Source: Siphonodentalium dalli (Eukaryota > Mollusca > Scaphopoda > Gadilida > Siphonodentaliidae). Taken from it: DNA of 64,000 nucleotides. This document shows, piece by piece, positions 11,877-24,500 of the stretch (positions are counted from its first letter, which is position 1; the number at the start of each line of letters is the position of its first letter). The translations under genes and the position numbers were made by a program. The notes under the pieces are model-generated. The model did not search any database, was not told the DNA's origin, and was given only the letters and a program-made list of their open reading frames with translations. The stretch spans positions 51,632,760 through 51,696,759 of the forward strand of contig CP136069.1 of assembly GCA_032622095.1 (NCBI GenBank), written 5' to 3'.

Positions 11877-12766
11877 CATATAACTCGGTGACATTGTATA
11901 TAAGTTAACTAACAGAGCAGTTGTCAAGATTTCCAGGTTCTAGTATGGTTTTGATGTCCGAACATGTGGACATGTTCTTGTTGAGGCATGGAGGAATGTA
12001 ATGAACGACGAAAGGCTGATGAATGGTTTACACATCTGCGGATTGGAGTTGGCCTCTTGGGTCGACAGGAAGTTGGGCGAGACGGACGAAGAGCGAGTTG
12101 AACGGACAGAGATTTGCGGGAACGAGAGAGAGAGGGAAGAAAGGACGAGTAAAAGAGATACCATAGTGTGCGAAAGACAGAAGGGATCTAGGTGTGTTAA
12201 AGAGTATATTAGAGGGCCATTACACACATACACCTCACCCATGACAATATAACCACACTTTGGTTTAGTCATGAGTCAACCATTGAGGTACACCAGATAT
12301 ACTCTACACTTCACTCATGGCCATATAGTCGTACATTCGTGATCATACAGTCACTTCTTGTATACCTATTCGGCTCAACATTGGCCATACAATCACTCCC
12401 TTTATATCTATTTGCCACATTTAAGGCAATATATCCACGCACAATATACATATACACTGCAACCATAACCATATAGTAACTCCTGGTATACATATACATC
12501 TCACCAATGGCCATCCAACCCTTGTACACATACATATATACTTTCCAACTAAGCTAACTTGTGCCCCCATCCCTTTTGATTAACTCGTATCATATTTTCA
12601 GAATCGATATACTAATTTCATCGGAACATTTATCAACTACATATATAGATGGGTCAACACCGACTATGAGAGGCCACTTCAACTGTCGGAGCAGACATTT
12701 AGTGTATTAATGTGTGCCCGGTGCCCAGATGTTCACAATATCGGCGAAACGGGACAGAAATTGTAT
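11877..12766 (+). other. Non-coding interval with degenerate tandem repeats
   Basis: No gene is recognised. From about 12190 to 12540, degenerate units of about 60-70 bp recur, each with a CCATATA or CCATACA core (such as CATGGCCATATAGTC) and a ctcacc/tcaac-type lead. The 83-110-aa frames here overlap on both strands and look like chance. TATATAAG occurs near 11900. Confidence 0.5.
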
Positions 12767-13734
12767 ACAAGAAAACCATAGTCAGAAATGGTAACGCCAC
12801 CAAGATTATAGTATTACATATAAATAGAAATTATAAAAAATACATAAAATATTTTGATAACAATTGCGTTTAAACAAGTAATCCTTCAAATTATTACTAA
12901 CAAAGCAAGTAAATGACTGTGGGGTCACTCAACAGATTATAAAGACTTGGACTTAGTATACTGTAAATACTGGGACTGTATATTTTTAAATCTTAGTCTA
13001 AAATTTAAATGAAATAATTAAAAGATAAAATTTAGCAAGTAGTAAAAGTTAATTTTCTCATTTAATTTTTTTTTTTGGTTAAATAAAGGAATAATTTAAA
13101 TGTAAAATCTGGTTTAAAAAAAAATGATTGACCGTGGCTCTTCCAATAATTGCGCGACTGACCTGGTCAATTGTTCTTAAGAAGTTGTTTTGAGAATTAC
13201 TATGGAGGGAAATAGTTATGGCTGTGGCTTCGCAAGTAATTGACTTGGTGATGTGATGTTAACAAATCTGAACTCCAGTAAACCAAGGACACTCCATACC
13301 AAATATAAGGTAAATAAATAATTCTTAAGAAGTTGTTTTAAGATTTACTATGGAGGGAAAGAATTGTGGTGCTGGCTTCGCAACTATTTGACCCCATTGT
13401 AACAAATATAAATATTAGTCACTCAGGCAATAGATGTATCTATTCTGTATATTAAGTTATTGGGTCTTACGTGTCTTGAGATGTCTAAATATGTTTTGAT
13501 GGACAGATCGCCAAGCGCAAGGGACCCCCGCCAATCTTATCTGTTGTGATTCCAATTGTTGACTTATTAAATATGCACATATGCTTAAGAAACAGTCGCG
13601 CGCGAAGCGCGCTCCCGTAGGTCGGTTTTTGGATCCCAGTTAATGAAAATATCATTGAAATAATCGGTTTCCCCCCAATAAACATCCATATATTCAATAT
13701 ACATGTTTTTGGAGCAGAATTAGGTAGACCATAT

Positions 13735-14322
13735 TGAACGCCATAATTCTGCTGTGGTTAAGTGGTCAATTACTTTGGACATTACTGTATGTAGATGGAG
13801 TTATCATTAGACCTCACATCCTTATATGGGATACAGTAATGCCCAAAGTAATTGACCACTTAACCACAGCAGAATTATGGGTAATTTTTCAGGATTTAAA
13901 ATCCGGAAAAATACCCACAATCTGCTGTGCTTAAGTGGTCAATTACTTTGGACATTACTGTATGTAGATGGAGTTATCATTAGACCTCACATCCTTATAT
14001 GGGATACAGTAATGCCCAAAGTAATTGACCACTTAACCACAGCAGAATTATGGGTAATTTTTCAGGATTTAAAATCCTGAAAAATTACCCATAATTCTGC
14101 TGTGGTTAAGTGGTCAATTACTTTGGACATTACTGTATGTGGATGGAGTTATCATTATACCTCACATCCTTATATGGGCTACAGTAATGCCTAAAGTAAT
14201 TGACCAATTAACCACAGCAGAATTATGGGTAATTTTTCAGGATTTAAAATCTTGAAAAATTACCCATAATTCTGCTGTGGTTAAGTGATCAATTACTTCT
14301 GACATTACTGTATGTAGATGGA
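13735..14322. repeat. Concatenated palindromic MITE-like units
   Basis: CATAATTCTGCTGTGGTTAA and its complement alternate. Each unit also contains TGGTCAATTACTTTGGACAT and its complement, around a short CCTCACATCCTTATATGG centre. Units are joined by GGGTAATTTTTCAGG and its mirror, which form a near-perfect palindrome. About four units occur here and about three at 23875-24290 in the other arm. Confidence 0.75.
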
Positions 14323-14323
14323 G

Positions 14324-17216
14324 TTAAACCTCACATCAGTTTGTTGGGGATTTGGACCTTGACTTGGGACCTTTGGTTTTTAACGCAACAAATGCGAGTA
14401 CACCTTATACACCAATTTCTGATGTAGCCAGAGTTTTTCTTGGATAATATGAGTTTGACGCCTGCTTACATTTCAATATGTTGTCAGTTTTGTATTGTCT
14501 GCAGCACAACTCGGCGCGTTGAAGCAAAAGTTATAAGAGATAAAATGTGTACGTAACGAGACTATAATACAAATGAAAAAATAAATTGAGGGAGGGGTGG
14601 GCATTACAGGGAACTAAGGTCACAAAGGGTTGAACCGATATAAATTTGTTGAGCGATAACGACCAATGTTGACATATTATGCATCTCAACTCTACTGTTG
14701 CAACAAGGTTATAAAATAGGGGTGTGTCAGAATCTTAGTCATCTCTATATAGTGTCAGAATAGTCATTTATGGACTTCTATAGTGGTACAATACAAATTA
14801 GAATCAAATGATAAAAATATGTATGTAACACAACTATACCGATGAAAATAAAAATAATAATTTAGGCCGGCATAAGATGTTGGGTTGGTTATATGGACTC
14901 GGAGAAAAAGGGGTTCGTACCGATGAACTGACATAAATTAGTGGAGCGATGTTGCCATGTAATGCATCGCGACTGTACTAAAGCAGCAATGATATAAAAT
15001 TGGGGGGGGGTCGGAAATTATCGCTATCTCTATAGATGGCACCAGAATTATATAGAAAGGAATAGCAATTGATATACGTATACGGTATACTATAGTAATA
15101 CATATAAGTACAAGTATTACGCAATAAAATATTTCGTAACGTGACTATAGCGATGAAAAAAAAAAAAAATTGGACTGGGATTAGAGATTGGGTTGGTTAT
15201 ATGTGGATAATTGGATATGGAATTCATACCGATGAAATGATACAAATTAGTGGAGCGATAAAGACCAATGTTGACACTTAGTCAGGGTTAAACCTCACAT
15301 CAGTTTGTTGGGGATTTGGACCTTGACTTGGGACCTTTGGTTTTTAACGCAACAAATGCGAGTACACCTTATACACCAATTTCTGATGTAGCCAGAGTTT
15401 TTCTTGGATAATATGAGTTTGACGCCTGCTTACATTTCAATATGTTGTCAGTTTTGTATTGTCTGCAGCACAACTCGGCGCGTTGAAGCAAAAGTTATAA
15501 GAGATAAAATGTGTACGTAACGAGACTATAATACAAATGAAAAAATAAATTGAGGGAGGGGTGGGCATTACAGGGAACTAAGGTCACAAAGGGTTGAACC
15601 GATATAAATTTGTTGAGCGATAACGACCAATGTTGACATATTATGCATCTCAACTCTACTGTTGCAACAAGGTTATAAAATAGGGGTGTGTCAGAATCTT
15701 AGTCATCTCTATATAGTGTCAGAATAGTCATTTATGGACTTCTATAGTGGTACAATACAAATTAGAATCAAATGATAAAAATATGTATGTAACACAACTA
15801 TACCGATGAAAATAAAAATAATAATTTAGGCCGGCATAAGATGTTGGGTTGGTTATATGGACTCGGAGAAAAAGGGGTTCGTACCGATGAACTGACATAA
15901 ATTAGTGGAGCGATGTTGCCATGTAATGCATCGCGACTGTACTAAAGCAGCAATGATATAAAATTGGGGGGGGGGGGGTCGGAAATTATCGCTATCTCTA
16001 TAGATGGCACCAGAATTATATAGAAAGGAATAGCAATTGATATACGTATACGGTATACTATAGTAATACATATAAGTACAAGTATTACGCAATAAAATAT
16101 TTCGTAACGTGACTATAGCGATGAAAAAAAAAAAAAATTGGACTGGGATTAGAGATTGGGTTGGTTATATGTGGATAATTGGATATGGAATTCATACCGA
16201 TGAAATGATACAAATTAGTGGAGCGATAAAGACCAATGTTGACACTTAGTCAGGGTTAAACCTCACATCAGTTTGTTGGGGATTTGGACCTTGACTTGGG
16301 ACCTTTGGTTTTTAACGCAACAAATGCGAGTACACCTTATACACCAATTTCTGATGTAGCCAGAGTTTTTCTTGGATAATATGAGTTTGACGCCTGCTTA
16401 CATTTCAATATGTTGTCAGTTTTGTATTGTCTGCAGCACAACTCGGCGCGTTGAAGCAAAAGTTATAAGAGATAAAATGTGTACGTAACGAGACTATAAT
16501 ACAAATGAAAAAATAAATTGAGGGAGGGGTGGGCATTACAGGGAACTAAGGTCACAAAGGGTTGAACCGATATAAATTTGTTGAGCGATAACGACCAATG
16601 TTGACATATTATGCATCTCAACTCTACTGTTGCAACAAGGTTATAAAATAGGGGTGTGTCAGAATCTTAGTCATCTCTATATAGTGTCAGAATAGTCATT
16701 TATGGACTTCTATAGTGGTACAATACAAATTAGAATCAAATGATAAAAATATGTATGTAACACAACTATACCGATGAAAATAAAAATAATAATTTAGGCC
16801 GGCATAAGATGTTGGGTTGGTTATATGGACTCGGAGAAAAAGGGGTTCGTACCGATGAACTGACATAAATTAGTGGAGCGATGTTGCCATGTAATGCATC
16901 GCGACTGTACTAAAGCAGCAATGATATAAAATTGGGGGGGGGTAGCAAATTATCGCTATCTCTATAGATGGCACCAGAATTATATAGAAACGAATAGCAA
17001 TTGATATACGTATACGGTATACTATAGTAATACATATAAGTACAAGTATTACGCAATAAAATATTTCGTAACGTGACTATAGCGATGAAAAAAAAAAAAA
17101 ATTGGACTGGGATTAGAGATTGGGTTGGTTATATGTGGATAATTGGATATGGAATTCATACCGATGAAATGATACAAATTAGTGGAGCGATAAAGACCAA
17201 TGTTGACACTTAGTCA
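14324..17216 (+). repeat. Three tandem copies of a 961-968-bp unit
   Basis: Unit starts at 14324, 15288 and 16256 are each marked by TTAAACCTCACATCAGTTTG, and each unit ends with GACACTTAGTCAGG. The copies are almost identical and differ mainly in homopolymer G and A runs near 15000, 15965 and 16935. The right arm (about 22910-23874) has one copy only, so the triplication came after the arms formed, or the right arm lost copies. Confidence 0.85.
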
Positions 17217-18990
17217 GGATACGCGGGGGAAATAGGGGTTGATACGATAGACCGAAATAAATTTGTCGAGTGATAATGACCAATGTTGACGTATAAAGTA
17301 ACGCGACTGTACTGTTGCACAATTATCATGTAGAACCGGTCAAATATGAACTCTGGTGCCCAATATGGAACAGCTCAGAAAACATTTAAAGGGCCCTAAA
17401 ATTTATTTAACATGGGATCTGCCATACAAATCGATTTATTTTTCAAAATTTTAAGCTGAGACTTGGTGTGTCTGAGTGGGATACGTATATATTCCTAAAA
17501 TGATAGGATACAGAACATAATTATCTTTTAGGTGGAAGAAATGAATTTTTTTCGATGATAAAATTTAAGTTTTAACATGGGATTTGCAATTAAAATCGAT
17601 TTATGTCGATAAAACTGTCATTTTTCTAAATTTTGATTTGAGAATTCGTGTGGCTGTGTGTAATACTTATATATTCTTAAAATGACAGAGTCCAGCGCGT
17701 AATTATGTTTTAGATGCAAGAAATTGAATTTGTCTTCGATAACAAATTTACAGCATGTACGGCCGTACTACGGGTTTATCGAGTACGCTATTTTATAAAC
17801 AAACTTTTGTCAATAGCCGTTTTGGTCAAACTAAACCTATTTCGACCGGGAAAGCAGATCCGAATAGTAGCTAAGATGTATTTAGATAGAATTATCAAAA
17901 GAATTTGACCGATTAGGGTGCATTTTAAAAGAATCGAGTGGAGAAATCTTGGTGACATTTTCATAAAACACGCCGATAATTCCAGAAGATAAAAGATGGC
18001 GGTTATCACAATAGAACAGGCATAACATAATTCACCTCACTACACCAGGGGGCTTACCCATAATTCACCTCACTATACCAGGGGGCTCCCAATGGGTTAT
18101 ATATTATTTTCAGGCTATCAGATTATTTATATTTTCAACAACATATTATTACACCGGTAACTTTAAGATTACAATTTCAGCCTGTCCTGACTATCGATAC
18201 GATTGAGTCATATTTTCAAAAACATATTATACACCGGTGGCGTTAACTTTACAATTTCAGCATCTACGTGATTTTATCGGTACGATTTGAGTAAGGTACA
18301 AAAAAAAAACTTCGCCCACTCGACCACAGAATTGGAGACTACCACTGAATATGAAAAACAGCCACACTAGAAACACCACATGGTGGCGTAATGAGAATAA
18401 CAGAAGGACACCGGCAGAGTATCAAAAGCGAGAAAAAGAGGACACTTGGTAGAGGACATTATAGAGTTTCAAGTGATCGAAGGGGTTTGTCAAACATACA
18501 CAGAAGACGAGTCCCTGAACAGAAATATATAGCTATGTTCAGTAGCTTTCAAACGTGACTTAATATGGACACCGGCCATATGTCATCGTGGCCCTAATTC
18601 AGTTTTCTCCTCCAAATTTACACGGGAAATTAAACGCGAAAGTTGTTTACCGAATCTCTAACGTCAACGTATACGTACGTCTGTGCAACTGAACTGAATG
18701 CTTTGTTTTGGTGTTTCATTGCAACTAGATCTGTCATCAAATGAAGACTATATATATATTAGTCGTAAGCTTGTGAATTGAATATTTGGTTGGTCTCAAA
18801 TGTGTTACTGCAATCACAGCTATCTATCATAAACCAAAACGGCTAATCATATTATAGTAGTCTTGGAGGTAGCCGTATAGGTCTTGACAATTGTATAATA
18901 ATTATAAGAGATAATAACAAGATAGATAGGTAGATAAGAGAACAATGATATATAGAAGAAGAAAGTTACAGTTCACGACGTTTATATATA

Positions 18991-19147
18991 CAATCAACAT
19001 CGTTTTCGCTGCATCTGTCGGCTTATAGAAGTGTCTGATGCCGAATTACATACTGTATAAATTCGCGAAGAGATATTATACTAAGTATGTAGTTCGGCAT
19101 CAGACACTTCTATACTCCGACAGATGCATCGAAAACGACGTTGATTG
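18991..19147. repeat. 157-bp hairpin, MITE-like
   Basis: CAATCAACATCGTTTTCG at the left pairs with CGAAAACGACGTTGATTG at the right. Inside, GAAGTGTCTGATGCCGAA pairs with TTCGGCATCAGACACTTC. The arms are about 65 bp around a loop of about 25 bp. No coding content. Confidence 0.75.
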
Positions 19148-19365
19148 CTTATAATTACGACAATCCGCAGGTATTGAAATTTATGCTATTTACACTACAT
19201 AGTCATTTAGTTTTTTTGGTTTACTTCGCAGCCTAGTTGACCGACGCTCCTCCAGCACATGTGCATCACTTGAATTAGCGTTTGGTGTTTGTGGTGCCAA
19301 GTGAATTTGTAAATCTGCTGCATTGCTTCTTATTTGAGCACGGTTGCGTCTAAACAGTCCATTAT

Positions 19366-20930
19366 CTCCACCGATGAGATAAGAACGCTCATCCAGCCTG
19401 TCTTTGATAGTTCCTTGCTTCCACTCTCTCCACCGATGAGATAAGAACGCTCATCCAGCCTGTCTTTGATAGTTCCTTGCTTCCACTCTTAACGCTCATC
19501 CAGCCTGTCTTTGATAGTTCCTTGCTTCTACTCTTAACGCTCATCCAGCCTGTCTTTGATAGTTCCTTGCTTCCACTCTCCCCACCGATGAGATAAGAAC
19601 GCTCATCCAGCCTGTCTTTGATAGTTCCTTGCTTCCACTCTTTATCTCCACCGATGAGATAAGAACGCTCATCCAGCCTGTCTTTGATAGTTCCTTGCTT
19701 CCACTCTTTATCTCCACCGATGAGATAAGAACGGTCATCCAGCCTGTCTTTGATAGTTCCTTGCTTCCACTCTCTCCACCGATGAGATAAGAACGCTCAT
19801 CCAGCCTGTCTTTGATAGTTCCTTGCTTCCACTCTTTCCACCGATGAGATAAGAACGCTCATCCAGCCTGTCTTTGATAGTTCCTTGCTTCCACTCTTTA
19901 TCTCCACCGATGAGATAAGAACGGTCATCCAGCCTGTCTTTGATAGTTCCTTGCTTCCACTCTCTCCACCGATGAGATAAGAACGCTCATCCAGCCTGTC
20001 TTTGATAGTTCCTTGCTTCCACTCTCTCCACCGATGAGATAAGAACGCTCATCCAGCCTGTCTTTGATAGTTCCTTGCTTCCACTCTCTCCACCGATGAG
20101 ATAAGAACGCTCATCCAGCCTGTCTTTGATAGTTCCTTGCTTCCACTCTCTCCACCGATGAGATAAGAACGCTCATTCAGCCTGTCTTTGATAGTTCCTT
20201 GCTTCCACTCTTAAGAACGCTCATCCAGCCTGTCTTTGATAGTTCCTTGCTTCCACTCTTAACGCTCATCCAGCCTGTCTTTGATAGTTCCTTGCTTCCA
20301 CTCTCTCCACCGATGAGATAAGAACGCTCATCCAGCCTGTCTTTGATAGTTCCTTGCTTCCACTCTTAAGAACGCTCATCCAGCCTGTCTTTGATAGTTC
20401 CTTGCTTCCACTCTCTCCACCGATGAGATAAGAACGCTCATCCAGCCTGTCTTTGATAGTTCCTTGCTTCCACTCTTAACGCTCATCCAGCCTGTCTTTG
20501 ATAGTTCCTTGCTTCCACTCTTAACGCTCATCCAGCCTGTCTTTGATAGTTCCTTGCTTCTACTCTTTGATAGTTCCTTGCTTCCACTCTTTGATAGTTC
20601 CTTGCTTCCACTCTTTGATAGTTCCTTGCTTCCACTCTTAACGCTCATCCAGCCTGTCTTTGATAGTTCCTTGCTTCCACTCTTTGATAGTTCCTTGCTT
20701 CTACTCTTTGATAGTTCCTTGCTTCTACTCTTTGATAGTTCCTTGCTTCTACTCTTTGATAGTTCCTTGCTTCTACTCTTTGATAGTTCCTTGCTTCTAC
20801 TCTTTGATAGTTCCTTGCTTCTACTCTTTGATAGTTCCTTGCTTCTACTCTTTGATAGTTCCTTGCTTCTACTCTTTGATAGTTCCTTGCTTCCACTCTT
20901 TGATAGTTCCTTGCTTCCACTCTTTGTCAC
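19366..20930 (-). repeat. Minisatellite with 60-bp units passing into 24-bp units
   Basis: The long unit combines CACCGATGAGATAAGAACG, CTCATCCAGCCTG and TCTTTGATAGTTCCTTGCTT; shorter variants lack the first part. From about 20565 the array is almost only the 24-bp subunit, marked by TTTGATAGTTCCTTGCTT, about 14 times. Because 24 is a multiple of three, several frames stay open on both strands and give repeats such as SKSRSKEL or LIVPCFYS. The long frames here (up to 207 aa) are a consequence of the repeat, not evidence of a gene. Confidence 0.9.
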
Positions 20931-20980
20931 CAAGTTTATAAGGTTTCATGTATACTTTATCGCCTTGCACCAAAGGTTAA

Positions 20981-21372
20981 CCCTTTACCCAACAGAAGGG
21001 CCCTGTGCCAATGCATTCTCTTATATATGCGAGTCGACCATAGGTCGCCTCGCATATATAAGAGAATGCATTGGCTTAACACATTAAAAATTATAAAATT
21101 GTTAAAGAATGTAAGAAAAAATGGTAAAAAGTGTTAAAAAAAGATTTTTTTTAAGCCAATGCATTCTCTTATATATGCGAGGCGACCTATGGTCGACTCG
21201 CATATATAAGAGAATGCATTGGCACAGGGCATAGCTGTAACTATCACAATGTGGCCAAGGAGCCGGTTCCAATGATATCCATATTTGTATGGTTCTATTG
21301 AGACAGACCGAAGATATTTTAGGCTGTTGAAGCTTTATTTGGCCGGTTTTGGCCGGTTTGTTGGGTAAAGGG
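20981..21372. mobile_element. piggyBac-like MITE, copy 1 (TTAA target)
   Basis: The ends are CCCTTTACCCAACA and TGTTGGGTAAAGGG, flanked by TTAA at 20977-20980 and 21373-21376. The CCCTTT start and TTAA duplication fit piggyBac-type elements. Inside are two 67-bp near-perfect hairpins (21008-21074 and 21156-21222), each with 26-bp stems beginning CCAATGCATTCTCTTATATA, in opposite orientation to one another. No transposase is present. Confidence 0.88.
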
Positions 21373-21574
21373 TTAAAGTTCCTTAGATGACCTGTTATTG
21401 TATTTTTTTGTTTCATTTGATTGTCATTTAGTTGTTTTGTCTCATTTTTTTTATCTATACTCGGTACAACCAATGCTTCACTTGTAGGAATTATTACGCC
21501 ACCTAGTGTGGTGTTTCTAGCATTTGGTTTTTTTATATCGCATGGAGTACAGGGCGAATGTATTCTTGGAGATT

Positions 21575-24500
21575 GTTTGTACCTTACTGAATCGTACCGA
21601 TATAATGACGTAGATGCCGAAATTGTAAAGTTAACGGCAGCGGTGTATAATACGTTTATGAAAATATGATAAATCCTATCGATAGAGTCAGGACAGGCTC
21701 AAATTGTAAACTTAAAGTCACCGGTGTAATAATATGTTGTTGAAAATATAAATAATCTGATAGCCTGAAAATATTGTATAACCTATTGGGAGCCCATAAT
21801 AAATGGGAATAACCTATTGGGAGCCCCTGCATGTAGTGAACTGAATTGTGGGTATTTTATGGAGATTGTTTGTACCTTACTGAATCGTACCGATATAATC
21901 ACGTAGATGCCGAAGTTGTAAAGTTAACGCCACTGCTGTATAATATGTTTATGATAAATCGTATCGATAGAGTGAGGACAGGCTCAAATTGTAAACTTAA
22001 AGTCGAAAATATAAATAATCTGATAGCCTGAAAATAATATATAACCCATTGGGAGCCTCCTGGTATAGTGAGGTGAATTATGGGTAAGCCCCCTGGTGTA
22101 GTGAGGTGAATTATGGGTAATATTATGCCTGTTCTATTGTGATAACCGCCATCTTTTATCTTCTGGAATTATCGGCGATGTCACCAAGATTTCTACACTC
22201 GATTCTTTTAAAATGCACCCTGATCGGTCAAATTCTTTTGATAATTCTATCTAAATACATCTTAGCTACTATTCGGATCTGCTTTCCCGGTCGAAAAAGG
22301 TTTAGTTTGACCAAAACGGCTTTTGACAAAAGTTTGTTTATAAAATAGCGTACTCGATAAACCCGTAAATTTTATCATCGAAATAAATTCATTTCTTTCA
22401 CCTAAAACATAATTATGTGCTGTATCCTATCATTTTAGGAATATATACGTATCCCACTCAGACACACCAAGTCTCAGCTTAAAATTTTGAAAAATAAGAG
22501 ATTTATCAACATAAATCGATTTGTATGGCAGATCCCATGTTAAATTTTATCATCGAAAAAAATTCATTTCTTCCACCTAAAACATAATTATGTGCTGTAT
22601 CCTATCATTTTAGGAATATATACGTATCCCACTCAGACACACCAAGTCTGAGCTTAAAATTTTGAAAAATAAGAGATTTATCAACATAAATCGATTTGTA
22701 TGGCAGATCCCATGTTAAATAAATTTTAGGGCCCTTCAAATGTTTTCTGAGATGTTCCATATTGGCACCAGAGTCCATATTTGACTGGTTCTACATGATA
22801 ATTGTGCAACAGTACAGTCGCGTTACTTTATACGTCAAAATTGGTCATTATCACTCGACAAATTTATTTCGGTCTATCGTATCAACCCCTATTTCCCCCG
22901 CGTAGCCTGACTAAGTGTCAACATTGGTCTTTATCGCTCCACTAATTTGTATCATTTCATCGGTATGAATTCCATATCCAATTATCCACATATAACCAAC
23001 CCAATCTCTAATCCCAGTCCAATTTATTAATTTTTTTCATCGATATAGTCACGTTACGAAATATTTTATTGCGTGATACTTGTACTTATATGTCTATGGT
23101 ATTACTATAGTATACCGTATACGTATATCAATTGCTATTCCTTTCTATATAATTCTGGTGTCATCTATAGAGATACAGATAATTTCTGACACCCCCCCCC
23201 CTAATTTTATATCATTGCTGCTTTAGTACATTCGCGATGCATTACATGGCAACATCGCTCCACTAATTTATGTCAGTTCATCGGTACGAACCCCTTTTTC
23301 TCCGAGTCCATATAACCAACCCAACATCTTATCCCGGCTTAAATTATTATTTTTATTTTCATCGGTATAGTTGTGTTACATACATATTTTTATCATTTGA
23401 TTCTAATTTGTATTGTACCACTATAGAAGTCCATAAATGACTATTCTGGCACTATATAGAGATGACTAATATTCTGACACCCCCCCCCTATTTTATAACC
23501 TTGTTGCAACAGTAGAGTTGAGATGCATAATATGTCAACATTGGTCGTTATCGCTCTACATATGTATATCGGTTCAACCCTTAGTTCCCTGTAATGCCCA
23601 CCCCCCCTCAATTTATTTTTTCATTTGTATTATAGTCTCGTTACGTACACATTTTTCTTTTATAACTTTTGCTTCAACGCGCCGAGTTCTAGCTGCTGCA
23701 GACAATACAAAACTGAAAACATATTGAAATGTAAGCAGGCTTCAAACTCATATTATCCAATAAAAACTCTGGCTACATCAGAAATTTGTGTATAAGGTGT
23801 ACTCGCATTTGTTGCGTTAAAAACCAAAGGTCCCAAGTCAAGGTCCAAATCCCCAACAAACTGATGTGAGGCTTAACTCCATCTACATACAGTAATGTCC
23901 AAAGTAATTGACCACTTAACCACAGCAGAATTATGGGTAATTTTTCAAGATTTTAAATCCTGAAAAATTACCCATAATTCTGCTGTGGTTAATTTGTCAA
24001 TTAGTTTAGGCATTACTGTAGCCCATATAAGGATGTGAGGTCTAATGATAACTCCATCCACATACAGTAATGTCCAAAGTAATTGACCATTTAACCACAG
24101 CAGAATTGTGGGTAATTTTTCCGGATTTTAAATCCTGAAAAATTACCCATAATTCTGCTGTGGTTAAGTGGTCAATTACTTTGGGCATTACTGTATCCCA
24201 TATAAGGATGTGAGGTCTAATGATAACTCCATCTACATACAGTGATGTCCAAAGTAATTGACCACTTAACCACAGCAGAATTATGGCGTTCAATATGGTC
24301 TACCTAATTCTGCTCCAAAAACATGTATATTGAATATATGGATGTTTATTGGGGGGAAACCGATTATTTCAATGATATTTTCATTAAATGGGATCCAAAC
24401 ACCGACCTACGGGAGCGCGCTTTGCGCGCGACTGTTTCTTAAGTATATGTGCATATTGTCAACAATTGGAATCACAACAAATAAGATTGTCGGGGGTCCC

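Larger units (their letters stand above)
12767..18305 (+). repeat. Left arm of the 12.5-kb fold-back
   Basis: Homologous in inverted orientation to 21575-25253. It is longer because the 965-bp unit is present three times and the nested palindromic units are more numerous. The inner end is near 18305, beside a poly-A tract. Confidence 0.8.
18306..21574. other. Centre of the 12.5-kb fold-back
   Basis: This unpaired interval holds three recognisable items: a small hairpin (18991-19147), a minisatellite (19366-20930) and a piggyBac-like MITE (20981-21372). From 18306 to 18990 I see no gene, only AT-rich sequence with a TAGATAGATAG-like run near 18925. Confidence 0.6.

Noticed and set aside
11940-12272. 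Possible 110-aa minus-strand gene
   Set aside because: It overlaps an opposite frame of similar length, shows no domain, start context or splice signals, and lies partly in degenerate repeats.
19370-19480. Hammerhead ribozyme in the minisatellite unit (CCGATGAGA...)
   Set aside because: GATGAG pairs with CTCATC, but the second conserved core (CGAAAC) is missing, so the catalytic core cannot form.
20376-21087. Long open frames (up to 207 aa) on both strands
   Set aside because: They are produced by the 24-bp minisatellite, whose period is a multiple of three. Both strands being open shows this is not coding selection.
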